Source: Candidatus Cloacimonadota bacterium
GTDB lineage: Bacteria; Cloacimonadota; Cloacimonadia; JGIOTU-2
Assembly (NCBI GenBank): GCA_023129415.1
Contig: JAGMCF010000283.1
Span: 1 to 39,977, forward strand
DNA: 39,977 bases
Direction: 5' to 3'
The stretch's first letter is position 1; each line of letters begins with the position of its first letter. Below are positions 7,515 to 15,147 of the stretch, piece by piece. Below the pieces are notes generated by a model, which was given only the letters and a program-made list of their open reading frames with translations, had not been told where the DNA came from and did not search any database. Made by a program: the position numbers and the translations under genes.

Positions 7515-8055
7515 ATTAAAAGATTTGATTAATACCATATCAGACAAAGAAACACTATTTGTTGGCTTGGGTAATTATCTCCGCCAGGATGATGCAGTTG
7601 GTCTATATTTTGTAAAACAACTTAAACAGAAAGTTAAAAAAAATTTTCATTTTATTTTAGCAGAAACTACCCCAGAAAACCATCTAAACTATATTACACA
7701 ACTGAATCCAGAATATATCATATTTATTGATGCAGCAAGATTTTCCAGGAAAGTTGGCGAAATAAGATTACTTGATACACAAGAAATTTCCTCTTTCTCA
7801 ACCTCAACTCATACAAGTTCTATACTATTAATAATTGAATATTTAAAAAAATGTATTGATGCTAAGTATTTTGTTGTTGGCATTAAGGTAGGAAATAGTA
7901 GTTTTGGGGAAGGGATTTCAAAAGAAGTTTTAGAAAGAGTAGATAGATTTATTGACTTGATTGTAACGCAAATGTCCTCATTTGCGGTACAAAATCCTAA
8001 TTGTTCAAAAGGACGATTGCGTTACAAAAACCCGTCCAAGACAGATCGGTTCTGA
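7501..8055 (+). CDS. Hydrogenase maturation protease (HycI/HyaD family)
   Basis: The start matches the M52 peptidase family: LFVGLGNYLRQDDAVG (residues about 20-35, with the Ni-sensing Asp), then IIFIDAARF with the second conserved Asp, and a conserved His in STHTSS. The enzyme removes the C-terminal peptide of the hydrogenase large subunit after nickel insertion. It overlaps the ferredoxin gene by 14 bases, so it probably serves the hydrogenase of this operon. The final 25 or so residues (from MSSFAVQNPN) are encoded by inverted palindromes at 7963-8025 and replace the native C-terminus. They are unlikely to be structural. Confidence 0.9.
   Translation: MFSDKLKDLINTISDKETLFVGLGNYLRQDDAVGLYFVKQLKQKVKKNFHFILAETTPENHLNYITQLNPEYIIFIDAARFSRKVGEIRLLDTQEISSFSTSTHTSSILLIIEYLKKCIDAKYFVVGIKVGNSSFGEGISKEVLERVDRFIDLIVTQMSSFAVQNPNCSKGRLRYKNPSKTDRF
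7963..8025. repeat. GTAACGCAA palindromes inside the protease 3' end
   Basis: CGCAAATG and CATTTGCG (7967-7974, 7979-7986) form a hairpin with loop TCCT. An inverted partial copy (GATTGCGTTAC, 8015-8025) follows. A sister hairpin with the same TCCT loop but the stem CGCAATTG/CAATTGCG lies at 20502-20521, ahead of pstS. Confidence 0.7.
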
Positions 8056-8412
8056 TTTATCAAAGTTTGCTATTTAGGTTATAAGAAAAAGATTATAGGA
8101 TATTCATAATTCAAAGGGCTCAATGGGGGAAAACAAAAAATAATGCTTACTTTATTTTGTCTTACTAACCAGAATTTAAGAAGTGAATTTCCGTCTTACA
8201 TAGTTAAGTATCAGAAATTAAATATCTCTTTTACATTTCTATTCTCTTTTAAGTAAGGGAAGGTTTAATTAATATCAGGCATCTATTTTAAGTCTGTTAA
8301 ATTGGACTTATAAGATAAAAAATAGGGAGTGTTCAATTAATTGTGTCTGGAAGGACAACATTCTGCAAAAGAAGATAAATTAATAAATTATAATCAGGAA
8401 AGAGGTGCGCAA
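8056..8412. other. Intergenic stretch, no gene recognised
   Basis: There are 357 bases between the protease and the acetyltransferase. No palindrome of the types common elsewhere was seen and no ORF is convincing. A TTG-initiated extension of the acetyltransferase frame begins at 8341, but the ATG at 8413 is a better start. A promoter for the acetyltransferase should be here, but none stands out. Confidence 0.5.
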
Positions 8413-8976
8413 ATGCAAATTGAAGAAATATTTGATAATCTTCCAGAATTAAAAACCAATCGCCTAATTTTACGAAAGATGACCCTATACGATGCTCAAG
8501 ATATGTATGAGTATGCTTCTGACCCTGAAGTAACAAAATATGTTATATGGGATTATCACAAATCGATTGACGATTCTATAAGTTTTCTAAAATCCATAAT
8601 TAAAAAATACGAAAATATGGAGGTAAGTGGATGGGGGATTGAATATAAAAATAACAACAAGTTAATAGGCACTTGTGGTTATGTTTTGTGGGTACCAACG
8701 CACTCTCTTGCGGAGATTGCTTATGCTCTATCAAGAAAATATTGGGGAAGAGGACTTATGACAGAGGCAGTAAAAGAGGTAATTAAATTCGGATTTGAGA
8801 AAATGAATTTGAATAGAATCTACGCAAGATGTATGGTAGAAAGTGTTGGCTCTTATAAAGTTTTGGATAAGGCAGGAATGAAATTTGAAGGGGTTTTACG
8901 GGAACAAATGTTTATTAAGGGTGCTTTCCGTGATATGAAAATATATTCCATTTTGAAGAAAGAGTATTATAAATAA
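8413..8976 (+). CDS. GNAT N-acetyltransferase, RimJ/RimL-like
   Basis: The 187-residue protein fits the RimJ/RimL branch: it starts ELKTNRLILRKMTLYDAQDM, has AEIAYALSRKYWGRGLMTEAV (the acetyl-CoA pyrophosphate loop lies in RKYWGRGLM) and ends NLNRIYARCMVESVGSYKVL then KAGMKFEGVLRE. Such enzymes transfer acetyl groups to protein N-termini or small amines; the substrate cannot be read from sequence. The ATG at 8413 has AGGAAAGAGG upstream. It stands alone between the hydrogenase operon and hypF. Confidence 0.88.
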   Translation: MQIEEIFDNLPELKTNRLILRKMTLYDAQDMYEYASDPEVTKYVIWDYHKSIDDSISFLKSIIKKYENMEVSGWGIEYKNNNKLIGTCGYVLWVPTHSLAEIAYALSRKYWGRGLMTEAVKEVIKFGFEKMNLNRIYARCMVESVGSYKVLDKAGMKFEGVLREQMFIKGAFRDMKIYSILKKEYYK

Positions 8977-9073
8977 AAATAGAAATTAGAAAGTAATATG
9001 AATTTAAGAGTAAATACAATGAAACATTAATGATACTTCAGGAAAAAATTCTACTGAAAGTTCTGTAGGGTTA

Positions 9074-11464
9074 ATGCAAGTGCCGCAAAACAATACTTAT
9101 CTATCTGAACAAGTCCCATTAAACAAAGGTAGTTTAACATGCCGGGCAGAGATAATCCTTAAAGGCATAGTTCAAGGAGTTGGCTTTCGTCCTTTTATAA
9201 AAAGGACTGCATTGAGGTTCGGATTATATGGATTTGTTGAAAATAGAGAATATGGAGTACGAATTATAGCTGTTGGTTTAAAAGATAAAATATTGGAATT
9301 TTTTGATGATTTACTTAAGAATTCACCACAAGTAGCAAAAATAATAGAAAGTGAAATTACTTATAAGGATGAAATAACTTTTTTAGAAAAAGACTTTCAT
9401 ATTGAGATAAGCAAAAAAAATGGTGAAATCTCTGCTTTAATACCACCTGATATTGCAAGCTGTGATATTTGCTTAAAAGAAGTTGATAATCCCAATAACA
9501 GACATTACAATTATCCTTTTACAAATTGCACAAATTGTGGACCAAGATTTTCAATAATAAAATCCATTCCTTATGACCGGAAGAATACCACTATGAAAGA
9601 TTTTGAAATGTGCTCTGCTTGTAAGCAAGAATACTCAACTATTGAAGACAGAAGATTTCATGCTCAACCCACAGCCTGTCCTGAATGTGGTCCAGAGTTA
9701 TCTTTAATCAGATTAGAAAATAATAACTCCACTGTTATTGCATATAAACAAGATGCTTTAGAGAAGACAATTCAACTGTTAAAATCTGGAGAGATTGTTG
9801 CTATCAAAGGATTGGGAGGATACCATTTAGCCTGTGATGCACTAAATATAAGCACAGTAAATCGTTTGCGAAAGTTGAAACATCGCCCATTCAAGCCTTT
9901 CGCCCTTATGGCAGATTCAATTAAAACTATTGAAAAATACTGTTATGTTAATTTATCTGAAAAAAAGATGCTAACAGGACAGCAAAAACCCATTGTACTT
10001 CTGAAAAAGAAATCATATAATAGTCTGCTGCATATTGCTCCATATATTTTTAATATTGGTTTTATGCTCACCTATACCCCTCTTCACCATATTATTATGA
10101 AAAATTTTAAAGTATTAGTAATGACAAGTGGTAATGTCTCTGATGAAGCATTAGAAAAAGAAGACGAATCAGCGTTAAAAAATTTACAACCGATCACAAA
10201 ATACTTTCTTACTTACAATAGAGAAATATTTAATAGAGTTGATGACTCAATAATAAAATTTGTTGATAAGCAGAAAATATTAATACGGAAAGCAAGAGGA
10301 TTTATTCCAATTCCGATAAAAATAGATAATTTTCAAAATACACCACAGATTTTCACAGCTGGTGCAGATATGAAAGGAAGTTTTGGACTGATTAAAAATA
10401 ATCTTTTCATTGGTAGCCAGTATCTTGGAGATTTAGGATATGCTTCTAATATTGATTTCTATAAAGAAACTTTGCACTATTTCGAAAATATTTTTGAAAT
10501 AAAACCTGAAATAGCAATTGCAGATTCACACCCCAATTATTTTTCAACAAACTTTGCTGAGAACTATGCAAGAGAAAACAATTTAACCTTGATTCATATT
10601 CAACATCATCTTGCGCATACATATAGTGTAATGGCAGAGCATAATTTGTTAGAAACCATCGGGGTTTCTTTTGACGGAACAGGTTTTGGAGATGATGGAA
10701 ATATCTGGGGTGGAGAATTTTTTATAGTAAATGGAAAAAATAACAAAAGAGTGGCTCATCTTAAATACCAACCCGTTGTTTCTGGGGAAAAAATGTCTAA
10801 AGAACCCTGGCGAATGGCTCTTATCTATCTTTACGGTTCTTGTCCTGAAGAAATTGATAACTTCATTGGTTCGGGAAAATTTCCACAGAAAGAATTTATT
10901 CTTAAAATTTTGAAGCACAAGCAACCAAATTTGTATACTTCCAGTATCGGCAGATTATTTGATGCCGTGGCAAGCCTGCTTTCTGTTTGCCATTACAACA
11001 GTTATGAAGGAGAAGCTGCGATGAAGCTGGAAGCTCTTGTTATATCGAACTTAGGCGAGGGACCCCCCAATTTAATTGGGGGCTACTCCAAAAAAGAATA
11101 TTATAATTGGCATCTAATTACCAGAAATTTTCCTTGGGAGATTGATGTTTCAGAGACAATTAAAGAAATTGTAAAAGATATTCAAAAAAAGAAGAGCAAA
11201 AATTATATTTCATCTCGATTTCACTTTACAATTTTGGATATAATTTATCAAACTTGCCAAAAAATCAGACAAAAATTTGGAATAGATAATGTTTCTTTTT
11301 CTGGCGGTGTTTTTCAAAATGCACTCCTTGTGGATATAATAATGAAGAGATTTAAAAATAGTGAATTCAAAATATTTTTTAATGAACAAGTTCCACCAAA
11401 TGATGCAGGAATTGCTTTGGGTCAAGTTTATGGATATTTATTATGCCGCAGCGACACCCCGTAA
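9074..11464 (+). CDS. hypF: Carbamoyltransferase HypF, [NiFe]-hydrogenase maturation
   Basis: Full length (796 residues) with the family's domains in order: acylphosphatase (about 24-110, GIVQGVGFRPFI), two zinc-finger motifs (from CDIC near 128 to CPECG near 210), a YrdC-like domain (about 225-400, KGLGGYHLACDA) and a Kae1/carbamoyltransferase domain (HIQHHLAHTYSVMAEH, SFDGTGFGDDG, FSGGVFQNALL). HypF uses carbamoyl phosphate and ATP to carbamoylate the HypE C-terminal Cys, the source of the CN ligands. Two oddities: a palindrome near 11064-11082 encodes an inserted EGPPNLIGGYS segment, and the last residues (CRSDTP) come from another palindrome that supplies the stop. Confidence 0.95.
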   Translation: MQVPQNNTYLSEQVPLNKGSLTCRAEIILKGIVQGVGFRPFIKRTALRFGLYGFVENREYGVRIIAVGLKDKILEFFDDLLKNSPQVAKIIESEITYKDEITFLEKDFHIEISKKNGEISALIPPDIASCDICLKEVDNPNNRHYNYPFTNCTNCGPRFSIIKSIPYDRKNTTMKDFEMCSACKQEYSTIEDRRFHAQPTACPECGPELSLIRLENNNSTVIAYKQDALEKTIQLLKSGEIVAIKGLGGYHLACDALNISTVNRLRKLKHRPFKPFALMADSIKTIEKYCYVNLSEKKMLTGQQKPIVLLKKKSYNSLLHIAPYIFNIGFMLTYTPLHHIIMKNFKVLVMTSGNVSDEALEKEDESALKNLQPITKYFLTYNREIFNRVDDSIIKFVDKQKILIRKARGFIPIPIKIDNFQNTPQIFTAGADMKGSFGLIKNNLFIGSQYLGDLGYASNIDFYKETLHYFENIFEIKPEIAIADSHPNYFSTNFAENYARENNLTLIHIQHHLAHTYSVMAEHNLLETIGVSFDGTGFGDDGNIWGGEFFIVNGKNNKRVAHLKYQPVVSGEKMSKEPWRMALIYLYGSCPEEIDNFIGSGKFPQKEFILKILKHKQPNLYTSSIGRLFDAVASLLSVCHYNSYEGEAAMKLEALVISNLGEGPPNLIGGYSKKEYYNWHLITRNFPWEIDVSETIKEIVKDIQKKKSKNYISSRFHFTILDIIYQTCQKIRQKFGIDNVSFSGGVFQNALLVDIIMKRFKNSEFKIFFNEQVPPNDAGIALGQVYGYLLCRSDTP
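11060..11093. repeat. Palindromic repeat inside hypF
   Basis: The core CCCCCAATTTAATTGGGGG (11064-11082) is followed by CTACTCCAAAA. A copy with 30 of 34 matching bases lies between phoR and the sigma gene at 18627-18660, where one stem position has changed on both arms (C to T on the left, G to A on the right), keeping the pairing. Here it is translated in frame. Confidence 0.8.
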
Positions 11465-11762
11465 AGCTTCGCAACGGGGCAAGCATCAGCACAGAGATGA
11501 TTTTTTATATTTCATTTTTTTAGCATAGCTATCGGGGACTACTCTATGACAGAATTTTCTGAGGAAAGAAAGGCACTTTTTGTCACAGCATGGACAGTGA
11601 CAACCAAGTGGTAATTTTTTCGTCAGGGATTGGTCCCTGACGACCAATGTGATTAGAATTGCTGCCAGAATTGGTGGCCTAAGTCACAAAATGGTCAGTG
11701 ACGGCAATCTCCAAAAACTTTGGCTGTCATGGACCATTCCATGACAGAAATGGGAGATTAGT
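11465..11762. repeat. REP palindrome cluster upstream of the RAYT gene
   Basis: REP hairpins sit at 11580-11605, 11621-11645 and 11723-11747, with degenerate ones at 11661-11678 and 11683-11702 and a half copy near 11534-11551. The general form is GTCANGG-WCCAWW-CCNTGAC, read on either strand. The outer stem base N varies while pairing is kept. A separate CCCCGTAAAGC/ACGGGG palindrome begins at the hypF stop. There is no gene in the gap. Confidence 0.85.
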
Positions 11763-12308
11763 ATGGGACTTCGTGGAAGAAGTAAATTCTCTGAGGAAAG
11801 ACATTTTTTTGTTACCACTACTGTGGTTAACTATGCAAAAGTTTTTATAAATGATAAATATTGTGAAATTCTTATAGATAATATCAAACATTATCAGGAT
11901 AAATATCATTTTATAATACTTTGTTATGTAATAATGCCTTCACACTTTCACTGGATAATTGAGACAGATGCAAAGTTTGGCACCTTATCTGATATAATGA
12001 GAGACATAAAAAAATATAGTGCTTGGGATGTAATGGATGAATTAGAGAAAGACGGAAGAACCAACTTAACGAGAATCTTTAGAGATGCAGCAAAAGGGAT
12101 TTCAGGACAAAAAAGAAAATTTTGGATGCAAAGATTTGATGATGAAGTAATAAGAAATAGAGAAATGTTTTTGACAAAATTGAGATATATCCACAATAAT
12201 CCTGTTAAAGCTGGTTTGGTTGAAAATCCTGAAGATTATAAATATTCCAGTGCTAGAAATTATATGTTTGGTGATCATTCAGTAATATTTGTTAAGACTG
12301 AGTGGTAG
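11763..12308 (+). CDS. REP-associated tyrosine transposase (RAYT, Y1 HUH family)
   Basis: The 181-residue single-domain Y1 transposase has the HUH metal motif as MPSHFHWIIE (near residue 60) and the catalytic tyrosine in KLRYIHNNPVKAGLV (near 140). Both match the RAYT/TnpA-REP family. These enzymes cut single-stranded REP hairpins and are thought to have spread them. REP palindromes flank it on both sides (at least three clear copies upstream and four downstream), the classic arrangement. The gene has landed between hypF and hypC. All key residues are present, so it may be active. Confidence 0.93.
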   Translation: MGLRGRSKFSEERHFFVTTTVVNYAKVFINDKYCEILIDNIKHYQDKYHFIILCYVIMPSHFHWIIETDAKFGTLSDIMRDIKKYSAWDVMDELEKDGRTNLTRIFRDAAKGISGQKRKFWMQRFDDEVIRNREMFLTKLRYIHNNPVKAGLVENPEDYKYSSARNYMFGDHSVIFVKTEW

Positions 12309-12468
12309 TTTTTTCGTCAGGGAATGGTCCCTGACGACCCGAGCAAGGCAACATGGCTGTCATGGACCATTCCATGACAGTTTAGGATTGCTGCCATGGA
12401 CCACTACATGACAGATTAAATGGGAGTTTGATTTTGTCACGGTATGGACCGTGACAACCAAGGGAAAA
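12309..12468. repeat. REP palindrome cluster downstream of the RAYT gene
   Basis: Four clear REPs lie at 12315-12339, 12356-12380, 12390-12414 and 12434-12459. The first two are nearly the same as the upstream copies at 11621 and 11723. The last one ends about ten bases before the hypC ATG, so it lies in the hypC leader and leaves only AGGGAAAA as a ribosome site. Confidence 0.87.
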
Positions 12469-12690
12469 ATGTGTTTAGCAGTTCCGTATAAGATAATTTC
12501 AAAACAAGACATAAAAGCAATTGCAGATGTTTTGGGAGTTCAAAAAGAGATTGATATTCGCATTCTGGATGATGTAGAAGTAAATGATTATGTGCTGGTT
12601 CATGCTGGCTTTGCTATTCAAAAGATGAATCAAGAAGAAGCACAAGAAACTCTTAAATTATTAAATGAGTTATGCCAAGAAAACATATAA
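12469..12690 (+). CDS. hypC: HypC hydrogenase assembly chaperone
   Basis: The 73-residue protein begins MCLAVPYKI. The Cys right after Met is the catalytic residue of HypC, which decides the start at 12469 over an upstream in-frame ATG at 12451. It also has the family patterns VNDYVLVHAGFAIQKMNQEEA. HypC holds the Fe(CN)2CO unit with HypD and delivers it to the hydrogenase large subunit. It is separated from hypD by an outer-membrane protein gene. Confidence 0.95.
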   Translation: MCLAVPYKIISKQDIKAIADVLGVQKEIDIRILDDVEVNDYVLVHAGFAIQKMNQEEAQETLKLLNELCQENI

Positions 12691-12793
12691 ATTCAACAAT
12701 ATTTTGGACTTTGTAAATATTTAATTTCAAAAGAAAGTCCATGTATAATTTGTGAAGAATTCTTCATAAATAGCGAAAAATTTTAAGAGAGAA

Positions 12794-13864
12794 ATGAAAA
12801 AATTATTTTTGTTATTCCTATTTTTATTTTCCGCCTTTATGCAAAACATTGAAGCAAAAACTGAAATTGTAGGTTATCCTATTTTTGATTATTCTAATGA
12901 AACTGGATTTTGTATAGGTGGTATTATCTACATGCGTTACCAACCGAAAAATTTTGATGAAGATGTACAAGAAAACTCTATCTATCTTTCAACAATATAC
13001 AGTGAAAAAAAACAATTCAGCATATATTTTGAGCCCATACTGTATTTGCAAAATGGTCGATATGCGTTTTCCTTCCCCGTTGAGTTTATTAACTGGCCTA
13101 GTAAATTTTATGGAATTGGAAATAATACATCAAAAGAAAATGTGGAAGATTTTACCCCTCAACAATTAAATATCCAATTTGACCTTAAAAGAATGATTTC
13201 GCAATACTGGTCCATATCTCTGCATTATGAGTTCAATAAATACAACATATTAAAAGTAGAAGAGGATGGATTATTGAAAACTGGTAATATCAAGGGAAGT
13301 GATGATAATTTGATTTCTGGGATTGGTTTTTCTGTAAGTATGGATCAGCGTGACTCAAATTCATACCCTAAAAATGGCTGTCTTCATTGTTTTAAGATGC
13401 TTTCCTTTACAGATATTTTGGGAAGCGAATATAATTTTATCAAGTATAGCCTGGATCTTAGGCAGTATTTTTCAATCACTCCTAAACTTGTGTTGGCTTT
13501 ACAAGGATATTTCTCTTGCATTCAAAACGACCCTCCCTTTCATAAACTATCCTACCTGAACAATTATATGCGAGCAACAACTCCAAATCTTTTCATAGAT
13601 AGACATATGGCTATTTTTCGTTCTGAATACCGGTTTTTCCCTTGGGAAACTAAAATTTTGGAAAGAATAGGTTTCGTGGGATTTATGGAAGTTGGTCAGG
13701 TTGCTCATGAACTGAGTGAATTTGCTGGAAAAGCAATGAAATTTAATTATGGTTTTGGATTAAGATATTCGTTTTTAATGGATGATAGGTTTAATCTGCG
13801 CATAGATCTGGGCTTTGGGGGAGAATCAGGAGCACTTTCTATCGGATGCGAAGAGGTTTTTTAG
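12794..13864 (+). CDS. Omp85/BamA-like outer-membrane beta-barrel protein (surface antigen D15 type)
   Basis: The protein has a signal peptide (MKKLFLLFLFLFSAFMQNIEA, first 21 residues or so) and then alternating beta-strand sequence throughout. Barrel hallmarks of the D15/BamA C-terminus are visible: VSMDQRDSNSYPKNGCLHCF, FIDRHMAIFRSEYRFFPW, and a final RIDLGFG strand. At 356 residues it lacks room for POTRA repeats, so it is a short barrel-only member. Its place inside the hyp cluster is unexpected. Its cargo or role cannot be told from sequence. Confidence 0.75.
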   Translation: MKKLFLLFLFLFSAFMQNIEAKTEIVGYPIFDYSNETGFCIGGIIYMRYQPKNFDEDVQENSIYLSTIYSEKKQFSIYFEPILYLQNGRYAFSFPVEFINWPSKFYGIGNNTSKENVEDFTPQQLNIQFDLKRMISQYWSISLHYEFNKYNILKVEEDGLLKTGNIKGSDDNLISGIGFSVSMDQRDSNSYPKNGCLHCFKMLSFTDILGSEYNFIKYSLDLRQYFSITPKLVLALQGYFSCIQNDPPFHKLSYLNNYMRATTPNLFIDRHMAIFRSEYRFFPWETKILERIGFVGFMEVGQVAHELSEFAGKAMKFNYGFGLRYSFLMDDRFNLRIDLGFGGESGALSIGCEEVF

Positions 13865-13940
13865 AATTGGTTTTCAAGATATGTAATTTAAAAAATCCTA
13901 AATATTATTAGAAAATTTATTTAAATTAGAGAGCAAAAAT

Positions 13941-15032
13941 TTGGAAGATTGTTTTAAGAATAATCCTCAACTTATATCTTTACTGCAAAAAATCAATAGA
14001 CAGATTAACATAAGTTCAGAATCTGGGAAAAGATATAAGTTCATGGAAATCTGCGGAACTCATACTGTTTCTATTTTAAAATATGGTTTTAGAAACTATT
14101 TTAAGGGAAGAATAAATTTTCTAAGTGGACCCGGTTGTCCTGTCTGTGTTACTTCACAAAAAGATATAGACAAAGTAATTTCACTTGCTCAAATGGGAGT
14201 AAGAATTGCGACTTTTGGTGATTTGATAAAAGTTCCTGGCAGCAAATCATCTTTGGAAGAGCAAATGGCACTTGGCAAAAAAGTAGATGTGGTTTACAAC
14301 CCTCTGGACTGTTTAAAGATTGCTGATGAAACAGATGAGGAAGTAGTGTTTATTGCAGTTGGTTTTGAAACAACAATTCCGGTTATTGCCAGTCTAATCT
14401 TAGATGCAAAAGAAATGGGAATAAAGAACTTATCGATTTTACCACTAATGAAAACTATTCCTATTGCACTTAATTTTCTGCTATCTAACTTAGAAAATGA
14501 AATTGATGGTTTTATCTGTCCCGGACATGTAAGTGTGATAATTGGAGAACAGCCTTACAGGATGATTCCAGAAAAATATGGAATTCCTTGTGTTATTGCT
14601 GGTTTTGAGCCTGTAGATGTTGGGCTGGCTATAGAATCTTTAGTATCGCAAATCCGGAAACACACTCCTTTGGTGGATAATAGATACAAACGAGCTGTGA
14701 AAGAAAATGGCAACCCTTCTGCAAGAAAACTAATTTCAGAAGTGTTTGAAGAAACCGATGTTGAATGGAGAGGTTTTGGGGAGGTTCCACAAAGCGGATT
14801 AAAATTAAGAGAAAGGTTTAGCAAATTTGACGCCGAGAGAAGATTTAATATTAAAGTGGAAAAGGCTACAGAGCCCAGAGGTTGCATTTGTGGAGAAATT
14901 ATTGCTGGAAAGAAACATCCATCAGAATGTAAATTATTTGGAAAGAAATGCACGCCAGATTCTCCGGTCGGTCCCTGTATGGTCTCCTATGAAGGCGCCT
15001 GCTCGGCATTTTATAAATATGGTGAATTGTAA
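13941..15032 (+). CDS. hypD: HypD, hydrogenase Fe-ligand assembly protein
   Basis: The 363-residue protein has MEICGTHTVSI (near residue 34), the SGPGCPVCVTSQ cysteine pair, FICPGHVSVIIG, and the C-terminal [4Fe-4S] region (GCICGEIIAGKKHPSECKLFGKKCTPDSPVGPCMVSYEGAC). HypD, with HypC, reduces thiocarbamate-derived cyanide onto iron. The start is TTG at 13941, giving the usual 30 or so residues before MEICGTHT; the first in-frame ATG would cut into the motif. A repeat-rich gap of 115 bases leads to hypE. Confidence 0.95.
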   Translation: MEDCFKNNPQLISLLQKINRQINISSESGKRYKFMEICGTHTVSILKYGFRNYFKGRINFLSGPGCPVCVTSQKDIDKVISLAQMGVRIATFGDLIKVPGSKSSLEEQMALGKKVDVVYNPLDCLKIADETDEEVVFIAVGFETTIPVIASLILDAKEMGIKNLSILPLMKTIPIALNFLLSNLENEIDGFICPGHVSVIIGEQPYRMIPEKYGIPCVIAGFEPVDVGLAIESLVSQIRKHTPLVDNRYKRAVKENGNPSARKLISEVFEETDVEWRGFGEVPQSGLKLRERFSKFDAERRFNIKVEKATEPRGCICGEIIAGKKHPSECKLFGKKCTPDSPVGPCMVSYEGACSAFYKYGEL

Positions 15033-15147
15033 ACCGTCCAACGGTTGCGAGGCTGGAAACGGTTACCGTATAACGGAAAACGTGACGATAGCCGATTGAC
15101 GAAACCCGATTCGAGCAGCGCAACCGATAGACGATAACCGATTTAAT
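15033..15147. repeat. G+C-rich inverted/direct repeat array between hypD and hypE
   Basis: CGGTTGCG (15042-15049) and CGCAACCG (15119-15126) form a perfect inverted pair. The sequence between has repeated CCGAT words about 13-19 bases apart on the right side and looser ACGGTT/ACCGT units on the left. Base composition is far richer in G+C than the flanking genes. The layout is like the arms of the four-helix-bundle elements, but there is no ORF. Confidence 0.6.

Noticed and set aside
8341-8412. TTG-initiated extension of the acetyltransferase
   Set aside because: The ATG at 8413 has a good ribosome site and gives the usual family length.
11060-11093. HypF frameshift or break at the palindrome
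   Set aside because: The frame continues through the repeat and all downstream motifs are intact.
11580-12459. CRISPR array, because of regularly recurring repeats around 11600-12450
   Set aside because: The repeats are palindromic REPs in both orientations with irregular spacing and a RAYT gene, not direct repeats with unique spacers.
14555-14953. Minus-strand 132-codon ORF opposite hypD
   Set aside because: It is a shadow of hypD, which has full family motifs.
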